Assembly: GCA_947258565.1 (NCBI GenBank)
Contig: CAMYJB010000002.1
Coordinates: forward strand, 124,001 to 188,000
Reading direction: 5' to 3'
Length of the DNA stretch: 64,000 nucleotides
Origin: an uncultured Woeseiaceae bacterium
Lineage (GTDB): Bacteria > Pseudomonadota > Gammaproteobacteria > Steroidobacterales > Woeseiaceae
The first letter of the stretch is position 1, and each line of letters begins with the position of its first letter. Shown piece by piece: positions 9,556 through 18,566 of this stretch. The notes beneath the pieces were generated by a model, which was not told the DNA's origin, searched no databases, and worked only from the letters and a program-made list of their open reading frames with translations. Made by a program: the position numbers and the translations under genes.

Positions 9556-10986
9556 TCAGGCGGCGGCTTTGACGCCGGTCTTGTGCCGGTAGTGGTCGGC
9601 GAGCACCTGCGCGACGCAACTCGTGACGCGTTTGCCCGTATCGATGTGCAGGAACTCATTGGGGCCGTGCGCATTGGAGTTCGGACCGAGCAGGCCCGTC
9701 ACAAGGAACTGTGCCTCCGGGAACCTCTCGCCCAACATGCCCATGAACGGGATCGTGCCGCCGGTGCCCATGTACATGGACGGTTTTCCGAAGAAGGCCT
9801 GTGACGCTTTCTGCATCGATGTTTCGAGCCACTCGGCAACGGGCGGCGCGTTCCAGCCGGCCATCGTCGACTCGACCCGGAACGACACTTTCGACAAGGG
9901 CGGCGTGTCCGCTTCCAGGATATCCTTCACGGTCTTCGCCGCATCGTCGGCATCGCAAGTCGGCGGCAGGCGGAACGACAGCTTCAGCGTGTTGAAGGGC
10001 AGCTGCACGTTGCCCGCGTCGACCAGCGCCGGCAGGCCCGCGGCGCCCGTTATGCTCATGGTCGGCCGCCAGGTGTTGTTCAGTAACAGCTCGTAAGGGG
10101 ACTCGCCGGGTGCTGCATCCTCGACCGCCCACGGGTACTTGCTGTAAACGCCCTTGCCCAGCGTTTCCGCGGCGAGCTTCGCCTGCCCGATGCGCTGCTC
10201 CGGAATGTCGACGTGCAGCGCGCCCGGCTTGATCTGACCGCTGCCCTCGTCCTCGATACGGCTCAGCAGCTTGCGCAGGATGCGGAAACTCGACGGTACG
10301 ACGCCGCTCGCGCTGCCGGAGTGCACGCCTTCGGTCAGCACGTCGGCGCGCAGCGTGCCGGTGAGGTTGCCGCGCAGCGAGGTCGTGCACCAGAGTTGCT
10401 CGTAGTTGCCGCATTCCGCGTCGAGGCAGACCACCAGGTCGGGCGAACCGATGCGGTCCTCGAGCATCTCGATGTAGTAGGGCAGGTCGAAGCTGCCGGA
10501 CTCCTCGCAGCCCTCGATCAGCACCACGCAACGCGCGTGCGGTACCCCCTGCTCCTGCAGGGAGCGGATGGCGGTCAGCGAACCGAACACGGCGTAGCCG
10601 TCGTCGGCACCGCCGCGGCCGTAGAGCTTGCCGTCCCTGATCGTCGGCTCCCACGGGTCGAGGTCCTCGGCCCAGCCGCTGAACTCCGGCTGCTTGTCGT
10701 AGTGGCCGTACAACAGCACGACGTCGTCGGAATCGCCCGGGATCTCCGCGAACAGCACCGGTGTGCGTCCCGCGATGCGCACGATCTCGACCGTCATGCC
10801 CTTGACGGGCTGGGTCTTGCACCACGCTTCGAGCTGCTGCACGGCTTTTTCCATGTGGCCGTGCTTCTCCCAGTCGGGATCGAAATGCGGGGATTTGTTA
10901 GGCAGTTTGATGTAGTCGCAGAGTTCGGGAATGATCGAGCTGTCCCACATGTCGTCGACGAAGGCTTCCGTTTTCTTGTTGTCCAT
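9556..10986 (-). CDS. M20-family metallopeptidase (dipeptidase-like)
   Basis: A 476-residue cytosolic protein of peptidase family M20 (ArgE/DapE/CNDP-like). Metal-binding motifs are present in order: YGHYDKQPE (first His and Asp), GRGGADDGYAVF (bridging Asp), EGCEESGS (catalytic Glu and ligand Glu), CLDAE, and a final His in NAHGPNEFLH. The central lid/dimerisation domain is intact. Length and the KQPE signature fit the CNDP-like dipeptidases, which cleave dipeptides such as carnosine-type substrates; the exact substrate is not readable. Together with the upstream aminotransferase and semialdehyde dehydrogenase, a beta-alanyl dipeptide is an attractive substrate guess. It starts four bases after the metallo-beta-lactamase-fold gene stops, so the two are very likely cotranscribed. 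Confidence 0.9.
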   Translation of the reverse strand: MDNKKTEAFVDDMWDSSIIPELCDYIKLPNKSPHFDPDWEKHGHMEKAVQQLEAWCKTQPVKGMTVEIVRIAGRTPVLFAEIPGDSDDVVLLYGHYDKQPEFSGWAEDLDPWEPTIRDGKLYGRGGADDGYAVFGSLTAIRSLQEQGVPHARCVVLIEGCEESGSFDLPYYIEMLEDRIGSPDLVVCLDAECGNYEQLWCTTSLRGNLTGTLRADVLTEGVHSGSASGVVPSSFRILRKLLSRIEDEGSGQIKPGALHVDIPEQRIGQAKLAAETLGKGVYSKYPWAVEDAAPGESPYELLLNNTWRPTMSITGAAGLPALVDAGNVQLPFNTLKLSFRLPPTCDADDAAKTVKDILEADTPPLSKVSFRVESTMAGWNAPPVAEWLETSMQKASQAFFGKPSMYMGTGGTIPFMGMLGERFPEAQFLVTGLLGPNSNAHGPNEFLHIDTGKRVTSCVAQVLADHYRHKTGVKAAA

Positions 10987-10990
10987 TGTC

Positions 10991-11872
10991 CTAGTCCGAT
11001 GTCAGGTCGCGGTAGTGCGTCCTGGTCATTTTCTCCGTGGTGATAAAGCCCCAATTATAATCGTCGTGATAGTCCGCGAGGGGGTTCGCGGCCAGCACCT
11101 CTTCTTCGGACATGCCCTGGTCGACGAGCGCCTTGATGCGCTTGCGTCCGTCCACGAGCACGGCCAGGTTACGCTCCACATCGGCCTTACTCGCCACCGG
11201 ATCGCCGTGACCCGAGAGTATTAGCGTGTCGTCATCAGCCATGTCCATGAGCTGCTGCTGTGCAGCGATAAAGCCTGTGACGCTGCCGCCGCCATCGAGG
11301 TCGACATACGGGAAAATTCCGTTAAAAAGCACGTCGCCGGCATGGATGACATTGGCTTCAGGAAAGTGAATGGCGCCGTCGCCGTCCGTGTGCGCGTGCG
11401 GCAAATGAAAGACTTTCGCCATCTTGCCGTTGACGTGGAAAGTTACCGTCTCGGAGAACGTGATCACCGGAATCCCGGCCGCCCCGCCGGCATCCCCGGG
11501 TTTCTCCAGGAGTCGCTTGCGCAGGTTGTCGTGGGCAACGACGATCGTGCCGTCTTTCGCGAGCTGCGCGTTGCCGCCCGTGTGATCACCGTGATAGTGC
11601 GTGTTGATCACGAAGTCGACGGGCCTGCCCGCGATGTCCGTGACCGCATCGATGAGAGCGGGCGCTGTCGGCACCATGGCGTCATCGATCAGTACAACGT
11701 GTTCGTCACCAACCATGACGCTCACGTTGCCGCCGACGAATTTCTCGCCCGCACCGTAAATCACGTGGATGCCCGGAGACACCTCTTTGCTGGTAAATGG
11801 ATTCGCGGCTTCCTGCGCGTGCGCCGAAAAGGCGAACACGAGACAGCTAATCGCCAGGGTGCACTTCGTCAT
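10991..11872 (-). CDS. Secreted metallo-beta-lactamase-fold hydrolase
   Basis: A 293-residue protein with a signal peptide (MTKCTLAISCLVFAFSAHAQ) and an MBL-fold domain. The zinc ligands are clear: NTHYHGDHTGGNA (HxHxDH), a His in PHAHTDGD, the Asp in HAGDVLF, and a distal His in LSGHGDP. The layout resembles quinoprotein-relay (SoxH/CphA-like) periplasmic hydrolases of unknown substrate rather than true beta-lactamases. The start at 11872 is set by the signal peptide. It lies four bases upstream of the M20 peptidase and downstream of mmsA, separated from the latter by a strong 11-base hairpin. Function in the pathway is not known; periplasmic location sets it apart from its cytosolic neighbours. 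Confidence 0.85.
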   Translation of the reverse strand: MTKCTLAISCLVFAFSAHAQEAANPFTSKEVSPGIHVIYGAGEKFVGGNVSVMVGDEHVVLIDDAMVPTAPALIDAVTDIAGRPVDFVINTHYHGDHTGGNAQLAKDGTIVVAHDNLRKRLLEKPGDAGGAAGIPVITFSETVTFHVNGKMAKVFHLPHAHTDGDGAIHFPEANVIHAGDVLFNGIFPYVDLDGGGSVTGFIAAQQQLMDMADDDTLILSGHGDPVASKADVERNLAVLVDGRKRIKALVDQGMSEEEVLAANPLADYHDDYNWGFITTEKMTRTHYRDLTSD

Positions 11873-11889
11873 CGACAGCCTCCGGAGTT

Positions 11890-11919
11890 GATTCGGGAAC
11901 GGCATAGTGTTCCCGAATC
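11890..11919 (-). terminator. Strong inverted repeat between mmsA and the MBL gene
   Basis: GATTCGGGAAC at 11890-11900 pairs perfectly with GTTCCCGAATC at 11909-11919: 11 base pairs with an eight-base loop. It lies in the 73-base gap after the mmsA stop and before the MBL-fold start on the minus strand. There is no T run after it, so it may be a factor-independent stop of low efficiency, an mRNA stabiliser trimming the operon, or a protein-binding site. Confidence 0.5.
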
Positions 11920-11945
11920 GCGGCAGATTCTCCACCCCCGAAGGC

Positions 11946-13475
11946 CTACTGGTTACTCGGGAAGGTGTATTGCGCCTTTTCGCGGACGCCGCCAGAAGGC
12001 CAGCGCTGCGTGATGGTTTTGCGCCGCGTGTAAAAACGCACGCTGTCGGGCCCGTAGGCGTAAAGGTCGCCGAACAGGGACCGTTTCCAGCCGCCGAAGC
12101 TGTGGTAGGCCACCGGTACCGGCAGCGGCACGTTGATGCCGACCATGCCGACCTTGATCCTGTCCGCGAAATAGCGTGCCGCCTCGCCGTCGCGCGTGAA
12201 TATGCAGGTGCCGTTGCCGTACTCGTGCTCATCGATGAGCTGCATGGCTTCTTCCTCGGACTCGGCGCGGACCACGCATAGCACCGGCCCGAAGATCTCC
12301 TCGTTGTAGATGCGCATATCGCGCGTCACGCGGTCGAAAAGACACGGCCCCAGGAAGAATCCGTCCTCGTGGCCGCCGACGACGAGTTCGCGGCCGTCGA
12401 TGACGAGATCGGCGCCTTCCTCGACGCCGAGGTCGACGTAGGAACGGACCTTGTCGTAGTGCGCTTTCGTTACCAGCGGGCCCATGTCGTTGCTCGTGTC
12501 GGCACCGTTGCCCACCTTGAGTTCGGCTATCCGACCCCGGAACTTGCTGACCACGGTATCCGCTGTCTCGTCGCCGACGCATACCGCGACCGAGATCGCC
12601 ATGCAGCGTTCGCCGCAGGAGCCATAGGCGGCTCCCATCAATGCGCTGACCGCGTTGTCGATATCGGCGTCGGGCATCACGACGGCATGGTTTTTTGCGC
12701 CGCCGAGGGCCTGTACGCGTTTGCCGTTGCTCGTGCCCGTGGAATAGATGTACTCGGCGACCGGCGTGGAACCGACGAAGCTGACGGCCTGTACGCGTTT
12801 GTCGGTCAGCAAAGTATCCACGGCCTCCTTATCGCCGTTGACGAGGTTGAAGACGCCGTCCGGCAAGCCGGCTTCGCCCAGCAACCTTGCGCAAAGCAAA
12901 GGTGCCGTAGGGTCCTTCTCCGAAGGCTTCAGAATGAAGGTGTTGCCGCAGGCGATCGCCATCGGGTACATCCACATCGGCACCATCGCCGGAAAATTGA
13001 ACGGCGTTATACCGGCGACGACCCCGAGCGGCTGGTGCTCGGCCCAGCTGTCGATACCCGGGCCGACGTTTTTCGTGTATTCACCCTTCAACAGCTCCGG
13101 TATGCCGCAGGCGTACTCGACGACTTCCACGCCGCGTATGAATTCGCCCATCGCATCGTCGAGGACCTTGCCATGCTCGTCCGTGATCGCGGCAACGATT
13201 TCGTCGGCATGCTCTTCCAGCAGCTGCTTGAAACGGAACATGATGCGCGCGCGTTTGATCGGCGGCGTGTCTCGCCACGCGGCGAACGCGGCCTCGGCTG
13301 CCGCGATTGCTTCCTCGACGGTATCCCGCGACGCCATGGCGACGTGCCGGGCGATCTTTCCGGTGGCGGGATTCGTGACGGGTTCAGGCCGGTTCGAATC
13401 GGTAACGTCCTGGCCGTTGATGAAGTGGCCGACGATGTTTGCTGTGTCGATATCCTGTGCAGGGCGCGCGCTCAT
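11946..13475 (-). CDS. mmsA: CoA-acylating (methyl)malonate-semialdehyde dehydrogenase
   Basis: A 509-residue aldehyde dehydrogenase of the MmsA/IolA type. Visible motifs: [19 protein letters not shown], the family block [29 protein letters not shown] split over the Rossmann domain, and the catalytic Cys in [12 protein letters not shown]. It oxidises malonate or methylmalonate semialdehyde to acetyl- or propionyl-CoA, using CoA rather than water. The aminotransferase starting just upstream (21-base gap) would supply malonate semialdehyde from beta-alanine, so the pair fits beta-alanine/pyrimidine breakdown; valine breakdown is the alternative. The C-terminus carries about ten extra residues but is otherwise of standard length. 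Confidence 0.95.
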   Translation of the reverse strand: MSARPAQDIDTANIVGHFINGQDVTDSNRPEPVTNPATGKIARHVAMASRDTVEEAIAAAEAAFAAWRDTPPIKRARIMFRFKQLLEEHADEIVAAITDEHGKVLDDAMGEFIRGVEVVEYACGIPELLKGEYTKNVGPGIDSWAEHQPLGVVAGITPFNFPAMVPMWMYPMAIACGNTFILKPSEKDPTAPLLCARLLGEAGLPDGVFNLVNGDKEAVDTLLTDKRVQAVSFVGSTPVAEYIYSTGTSNGKRVQALGGAKNHAVVMPDADIDNAVSALMGAAYGSCGERCMAISVAVCVGDETADTVVSKFRGRIAELKVGNGADTSNDMGPLVTKAHYDKVRSYVDLGVEEGADLVIDGRELVVGGHEDGFFLGPCLFDRVTRDMRIYNEEIFGPVLCVVRAESEEEAMQLIDEHEYGNGTCIFTRDGEAARYFADRIKVGMVGINVPLPVPVAYHSFGGWKRSLFGDLYAYGPDSVRFYTRRKTITQRWPSGGVREKAQYTFPSNQ

Positions 13476-13496
13476 GAGTTCTCCTGGCCTGTGGGT

Positions 13497-14819
13497 CTAA
13501 TCGATGCTGTCGATGACGCGACGCACGCTGTCGAACGCCTTGTTCCAGTCGTCGACCTTCGAATTCAGGAATGGCGAGAAGCTGAGAATATCCATGCCGT
13601 TGCGCACCATCAGCTTCTCTTCCCAGAAGCACCGCTTGTGCGTCTCGAGACCACGCGCGCCCGGCGCGCCGTCGCGAGGCGCCATCTCGATAGCGCCCAT
13701 GAGGCCGAAGTTGCGCACGTCGATGACCTTGTCATGGTCCGCGAACGAATGCAGGAGGTCCTCGAACGTCTGCTCGAGCGATTTCGCCTGCTCGAATATG
13801 CCTTCCTCCCTGTACACGCCCATCGCGGCCAGCCCGGCAGCCGCAGCGACCGGATGCCCGGAGTACGTGTAGCCGTGGAACAGCTCGATCATGTAGTCGG
13901 GCCCCTGCATGAAAGCGTCGTAGACATGATCCCGTACCAGGACGCCACCCATCGGGATCACGCCGTTGGTCAGGCCCTTGGCGGTCGTGATGATATCGGG
14001 CATGACGCCGAAGCGCTCGGCGGCGAAGGCCTTGCCGACGCGGCCGAAGGCGGTGATGACCTCGTCGAAGATCAGCAGGATGCCGTGCTTGTCGCAGATC
14101 TCGCGGAGGCGCTCGAGATAGCCGACGGGCGGCGGCAGCACGCCTGCCGACCCGGCAACCGGCTCGACGATGACCGCTGCAATATTGCTGCCGTCGTGCA
14201 GCCCCGCGAGCCGCTCGAGGTCGTCGGCAAGGTGCGCACCCCAGTCGGGCTGGCCGCGCGAGAATGCCGTGTGCTCGATGTCCATCGTCGCGCGGATATG
14301 GTCGACGCCGGGTATCAGGTTGGGGCTGAACACCTTGCGGTTCGGGACCATGCCGCCCACCGACATGCCGCCGAAGTTGACACCGTGGTAGCCGCGTTCG
14401 CGGCCGATCAGGCGCGTGCGGTTGCCTTCGCCGCGGGCGCGGTGATAGCCCAGCGCGATCTTCAGTGCCGTGTCGACGGATTCGGATCCGGAGTTGGTAA
14501 AGAACACGTGATTGAAGCCCTCGGGTGCCATCCCGGTGACACGCTCCGCCAGCGCGAATGACTTGTCGTTGCCGGACTGGAAGGTCATGGAATAGTCGAG
14601 CTGTGCGACCTGCTTCTGCACGGCTTCGACGATCTTCGGGTGGCAGTGGCCGATCCCGGTCGTCCAGAGGCCCGCGAACAGGTCGTAGATCCTGTCGCCG
14701 TCGAGAGTCGTGTAGTGGTGGCCGCTTCCCGACGTGATGATGCGGGGCTTTTTCTTGAAATCGCGATTGGCCGTGAACGGCATCCAGAAGGCGTCAAGTT
14801 TCTCGGCGGGTGCGCTCAT
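13497..14819 (-). CDS. Class III omega-aminotransferase (beta-alanine--pyruvate type)
   Basis: A 440-residue PLP enzyme of aminotransferase class III. It has the N-terminal FWMPFTANRDFKKKPRI typical of beta-alanine--pyruvate aminotransferases, NSGSESVDTALKIA for phosphate binding, the PLP-pairing Asp in LIFDEVITAFGR, and the Schiff-base Lys in TTAKGLTNG. It moves the amino group from beta-alanine or another omega-amino acid to pyruvate, giving malonate semialdehyde for the mmsA product next door. It leads a minus-strand group (aminotransferase, mmsA, MBL protein, M20 peptidase). The 157-base region to divergent ilvE must hold its promoter. Taurine or 4-aminobutyrate as donor cannot be excluded. 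Confidence 0.9.
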   Translation of the reverse strand: MSAPAEKLDAFWMPFTANRDFKKKPRIITSGSGHHYTTLDGDRIYDLFAGLWTTGIGHCHPKIVEAVQKQVAQLDYSMTFQSGNDKSFALAERVTGMAPEGFNHVFFTNSGSESVDTALKIALGYHRARGEGNRTRLIGRERGYHGVNFGGMSVGGMVPNRKVFSPNLIPGVDHIRATMDIEHTAFSRGQPDWGAHLADDLERLAGLHDGSNIAAVIVEPVAGSAGVLPPPVGYLERLREICDKHGILLIFDEVITAFGRVGKAFAAERFGVMPDIITTAKGLTNGVIPMGGVLVRDHVYDAFMQGPDYMIELFHGYTYSGHPVAAAAGLAAMGVYREEGIFEQAKSLEQTFEDLLHSFADHDKVIDVRNFGLMGAIEMAPRDGAPGARGLETHKRCFWEEKLMVRNGMDILSFSPFLNSKVDDWNKAFDSVRRVIDSID

Positions 14820-14976
14820 ACTGCGTTGCTCCAGACTATCGAGGCAAAGAAAACGAGTTTACGCCCGCGCAGCGGAGCACGCCATTGCCGGAGACGGGGA
14901 AAAATACGGGCTGGCCAACGGAGGTCGTTTAATGGCAAAGTTAGGGCCCCGGTTTTTAATCCAGATTAGAATTCCC

Positions 14977-15969
14977 ATGGCTCAGTTCGGCACCGTCTTT
15001 TGCGATCACATGACGATCGCGCGGTTTGAGAACGGCGGCTGGGGCGAGGCAGCGATCGAACCGCTCGCGCCGCTGCCGATGCACCCGGCGTCTCACGTCT
15101 TTCATTATGCCAGTACCTGCTTCGAGGGCTTCAAGGCTTACCGCTGGCAGGACGGCAATGCGCGGATCTTCCGCCTGCACGACCACGTCGCGCGCATGCA
15201 GCGCAGCGCGAAATCGCTGCACCTGCCGATCCCGGACGCGGATCTGCTGGCAGGCATGGTCGAGGATCTCGTGAGCAAGCAGCTCGCCGACATACCGGAG
15301 CCGCCCAGTTCCCTGTATCTTCGGCCGACGCTGATCGGCACGTTGCCCAACATCGGCGCGGCGGCTGCGCCGTCGACCGAAGCGACGCTGTTCGTCCTCG
15401 CATCGCCGGTCGGCGATTACTTCGCGGGCGGCGCGCGGCCGCTCAAGCTGCTCGTAGCGGATACCTTCGCGCGTTCCACCGAACAGCTCGGCAGCACCAA
15501 GACCGGCGGCAATTATGCTGCGGCACTGGGTCCGACCCTGAACGCAAAAGAAAAATACGGTGTCGACCAGGTGCTGTTCTGCCCGGGTGGCGACGTGCAG
15601 GAGACGGGCGCCGCCAACTTCCTCCTGATCAGCGACGACGAAATCATAACCAAGCCGCTGAATACTTCGTTCCTGCACGGCATGACCCGCGCCTCAATCC
15701 TTGTGATTGCTGCGGACCTCGGCTACCGGGTCAACGAGAGGGATTTCACGGTGCAGGAACTGCTGCAATGGGCCGCCACCTACGAGGCCGCGCTGTCCGG
15801 CACGGCGGCTACCCTGACCCCGGTCGGCACGCTCGTTTATGACGACAGCGAGATCCCTGTCCGTGATGGCGGCGCCGGGCCCAATACCGAGAAGCTGCGC
15901 AGGGCATTACAGGCCATCCAGTACGGCGACGCGCCGGATCCCCACGGCTGGCTGACCGAGGTTTCGTGA
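14977..15969 (+). CDS. ilvE: Branched-chain amino acid aminotransferase
   Basis: A 330-residue class IV PLP aminotransferase. The Schiff-base lysine is Lys175 in GSTKTGGNYAAAL, and the family signature around the cofactor phosphate reads VQETGAANFLLIS. FHYASTCFEGFKAYRW matches the small-domain substrate loop of the long-type bacterial and eukaryotic BCAT rather than E. coli IlvE. It interconverts Leu, Ile and Val with their 2-oxo acids. I prefer the ATG at 14977 (MAQFGTVFCDHM); an in-frame ATG at 14932 would add 15 unusual residues. The acetolactate synthase genes lie 34 kb away, so the pathway is dispersed. It converges on hemN with only two bases between the stops. Confidence 0.93.
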   Translation: MAQFGTVFCDHMTIARFENGGWGEAAIEPLAPLPMHPASHVFHYASTCFEGFKAYRWQDGNARIFRLHDHVARMQRSAKSLHLPIPDADLLAGMVEDLVSKQLADIPEPPSSLYLRPTLIGTLPNIGAAAAPSTEATLFVLASPVGDYFAGGARPLKLLVADTFARSTEQLGSTKTGGNYAAALGPTLNAKEKYGVDQVLFCPGGDVQETGAANFLLISDDEIITKPLNTSFLHGMTRASILVIAADLGYRVNERDFTVQELLQWAATYEAALSGTAATLTPVGTLVYDDSEIPVRDGGAGPNTEKLRRALQAIQYGDAPDPHGWLTEVS

Positions 15970-15971
15970 GC

Positions 15972-17384
15972 CTAGATTGCCCGTGAAAAACGCTTGTCGG
16001 TATCGACTTCGGCCATGTGGCGGTCGAAGACCATTGCAATACAGCGAAGCAGCAACCGGCCTTTGGCGGTTATGCCGATGCCGCCCGGCTCGAGCTCGAT
16101 CAGCTCGTCTTCGGCCAGCGGCCCCAGGCGCTCGAGTTCCGACCTGAAGTAGTCGCGGAAGTCGATGTCGTGGCTCGCATCGAAGTCGTCGAAATCGAGA
16201 CGGTCGTAGCACATCAGCGCCTGGATCACCTCCGCGCGCAGCAGGTCGTCGTCGTCCACGGCGATGCCCTTCTTGATGGGCAGGTGGCCATCCTCGATCA
16301 GCGTCTCGTACTCCATCGTCGTGACGGCGTTCTGCGCATAGACGTTGCCAATGCTCGAGATGGAACTGACACCGAGGCCGATCAGGTCACACTCGCCGTG
16401 GGTCGAATAGCCCTGGAAATTGCGCTGTAGCGTGCCATCGCCGCGCGCCAGCACGAGGTCATCCTCGGGCAGCGCGAAATGATCCATGCCGATATAGACG
16501 TAACCACTGTCGGAGAGGCGGTCGATCGTTTGGTGCAGGATGTCGAGTTTTGTCGAGGGTAGCGGAATGTCGTCCGCGTTTATCATGCGCTGACCTTTGA
16601 ACCGCTCCGGCAGATGCGCGTAATTGTAAACCGCGAGGCGGTCGGGGCGCAGCCCGATGACCCGGTCGAGCGTTGCATTGAAGCTTGCGACGTTCTGGTG
16701 GGGCAGGCCGTAAATGAGATCGAAGGAAATCGACTTGAAGTCCGCAGCTCTCGCCGCATTGACCAGGTTTGTCACCTCTTCGAAGGACTGCATGCGGTTG
16801 ACCGCTTCCTGCACGGTGGGATCGAAGTCCTGGATGCCGAGGCTGAGCCGGTTGAAGCCGAGGTCCGTCAGGTACCTGATGCCGTCTGTGTCCACGGTCC
16901 TCGGGTCCACCTCGATGGAGAATTCCCGCGCCTCGCTCTCGTCGAAGTTGAACGCGCTGCGCAGTGCAGCCATCAGCTCGTCCATCTGCTCGTTGTCGAG
17001 ATACGTTGGCGTGCCGCCGCCGAAGTGCAGCTGCCGCGTTGCGCGCGACCGGTCGAAAAGCTCCGCCTGCATCAGGATTTCCTTGTGCAGCATCTCCATG
17101 TAGCGCTCGACCCGGACCTGGTTGCGGGTGACGATCTTGTTGCAGCCGCAGTAGTAGCAGAGCGAGTGACAGAAAGGGATGTGCACATAGAGCGACAACG
17201 GCGCCCCGCCCGCGTTGCTGTGCAGGGCGTTGGCGCGGTACTCCGCCTCTCCGAGACGCTCGCGGAACTGCAGGGCGGTCGGGTAGGACGTGTAGCGCGG
17301 GCCGCGCCCGTCGTAGCGTTCGATCAGGTCCTGGTCGAAACAGATGGCGGGTGGTGCGGAACTGGCTGCAGGTACGTTTTTCAT
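15972..17384 (-). CDS. hemN: Oxygen-independent coproporphyrinogen III oxidase (radical SAM)
   Basis: A 470-residue radical SAM enzyme. The 4Fe-4S cysteines are Cys72, Cys76 and Cys79 in HIPFCHSLCYYCGC; the extra Cys81 is the CxxxCxxCxC form of genuine HemN. The substrate-contacting start GRGPRYTSYPTA and the motif LHFGGGTPTYL are present, as is the C-terminal HemN domain. It decarboxylates two propionates of coproporphyrinogen III to give protoporphyrinogen IX without oxygen, in the cytosol. The HemN-specific N-terminus argues against the HemW-type iron-sulfur/heme chaperone. No clear Fnr site is visible upstream. ctaA, another heme-pathway gene, lies 63 bases upstream on the same strand and may share a transcript. 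Confidence 0.95.
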   Translation of the reverse strand: MKNVPAASSAPPAICFDQDLIERYDGRGPRYTSYPTALQFRERLGEAEYRANALHSNAGGAPLSLYVHIPFCHSLCYYCGCNKIVTRNQVRVERYMEMLHKEILMQAELFDRSRATRQLHFGGGTPTYLDNEQMDELMAALRSAFNFDESEAREFSIEVDPRTVDTDGIRYLTDLGFNRLSLGIQDFDPTVQEAVNRMQSFEEVTNLVNAARAADFKSISFDLIYGLPHQNVASFNATLDRVIGLRPDRLAVYNYAHLPERFKGQRMINADDIPLPSTKLDILHQTIDRLSDSGYVYIGMDHFALPEDDLVLARGDGTLQRNFQGYSTHGECDLIGLGVSSISSIGNVYAQNAVTTMEYETLIEDGHLPIKKGIAVDDDDLLRAEVIQALMCYDRLDFDDFDASHDIDFRDYFRSELERLGPLAEDELIELEPGGIGITAKGRLLLRCIAMVFDRHMAEVDTDKRFSRAI

Positions 17385-17447
17385 GTCGCCGATCTTGTCT
17401 GAAGCAATAATCCGATTATATGGGTATTTGCACCTATGACGCAGCAG

Positions 17448-18479
17448 TCAGCCGCGCCTCAGGCCGTGCAAAAGGTACAGGGCGGATGTCAGCAGCAACA
17501 GTGCGGTCGCCTGGTGGCCGACCGCCAGTGCCGTCGGTACCGCCAGCACCACGGTCGAGATTCCGAGTAATACTTGCAGGACCGCCGTCACGAGCAGTGC
17601 GTTCGCACCGCTTTGCGCACGCTGGGGCAATTGCGCTCTCCGTGCCCGAAACCAGAAGACGACGATCAGCGTGAATGTCGTGAGGGCGAGCAGCCGGTGA
17701 TCGAACTGCACCGTCGTCAGGTTATCGAAGACGTTGCGCCACGCGGGATCGAGCGCGAGCAGGCCGGGTGGAATCCAGTGGTCGCCCATCCTGGGGAACG
17801 TGTTGTACATGAGCCCGGCGTCGAGTCCGGCGACGAACCCGCCCGAGACGATCGTGACGGCGATCAGCACGGTGAGCGCTACCGTCCACCGGTACCACGG
17901 GTGGGGCGCGCTCCCGGAGGCGCCGTGCAGCAGCGACTGGGCACGCCAGAACATCAACGCGTACACGAGGAAGGCGGCCGAGAGGTGCGCGGTCAGCCGG
18001 TAATGACTGACCTGCGGGGCGTCTACCTGGCCGCTTGCGACCATGATCTTGCCGATAACGGCCTGCACGCCGCCGAGCGCAAGCATCAGCAGGTACCACG
18101 GCAGCTGGCGCAAAGTGATATAGCTGCGAGACACGAAATACACGAGCGGCAGCAGGAAGGCAAAGCCGAGCAGCCGGCCCAGCAGGCGATGCAGGTACTC
18201 GAGCCAGAAGATGCCCTTGAAGTCGTTTACACCCATGTGCGAATTTATTTTCTGGAACTCCGGAGTCTGCTTGTAAATCTCGAAGACCCGTTGCCACTCC
18301 GCATCGGACAATGGCGGCAGCGTTCCCATGATCGGGCGCCATTCCGCCATGGACAGGCCGGAACCCGTCAGGCGCGTAACGCCGCCGAGAACGACCATGG
18401 CGAATACGAGACCGCAACAGATCAGTAGCCAGGTGGCGATCGCCCGGTCGCGCGTCCGTGTGTCGGGCAGTTCATTCAT
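17448..18479 (-). CDS. ctaA: Heme A synthase (COX15/CtaA)
   Basis: An integral membrane protein of about 343 residues with eight predicted helices in two similar four-helix halves. Each half keeps its heme-ligand histidines: WLEYLHRLLGR and YRLTAHLSAAFL, then VQFDHRLLAL and AVGHQATALLLL. The GGVTRLTGSGLSMAEW block after helix 1 is diagnostic. It oxidises the heme O C8 methyl to formyl, giving heme A for aa3-type cytochrome oxidase. There is no cysteine pair in the loops, so it is the proteobacterial/mitochondrial type. I chose the ATG at 18479 (MNELPDTRTRD); an ATG at 18515 would add 12 residues. The 87-base region to the divergent hydroxyacid oxidase must hold both promoters. Confidence 0.94.
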   Translation of the reverse strand: MNELPDTRTRDRAIATWLLICCGLVFAMVVLGGVTRLTGSGLSMAEWRPIMGTLPPLSDAEWQRVFEIYKQTPEFQKINSHMGVNDFKGIFWLEYLHRLLGRLLGFAFLLPLVYFVSRSYITLRQLPWYLLMLALGGVQAVIGKIMVASGQVDAPQVSHYRLTAHLSAAFLVYALMFWRAQSLLHGASGSAPHPWYRWTVALTVLIAVTIVSGGFVAGLDAGLMYNTFPRMGDHWIPPGLLALDPAWRNVFDNLTTVQFDHRLLALTTFTLIVVFWFRARRAQLPQRAQSGANALLVTAVLQVLLGISTVVLAVPTALAVGHQATALLLLTSALYLLHGLRRG

Positions 18480-18566
18480 GATGTGCACAAGCGTCGGGTT
18501 CTTGACGGCGCGCAATCATACCAGCAGCTGCGCCGACTTTGTGGGGTCGCGTGCTATTCTCGCTGT

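Noticed and set aside
11870-12232. A longer N-terminus for the MBL-fold protein reaching into mmsA
   Set aside because: The in-frame extension overlaps mmsA in another frame and has no signal; starting at 11872 gives a clean signal peptide.
12369-14561. A 730-codon open frame on the plus strand opposite mmsA and the aminotransferase
   Set aside because: It is the antisense of two well-conserved genes; high GC codon use removes stop codons. Its translation is rich in Arg, His and Asp with no domain.
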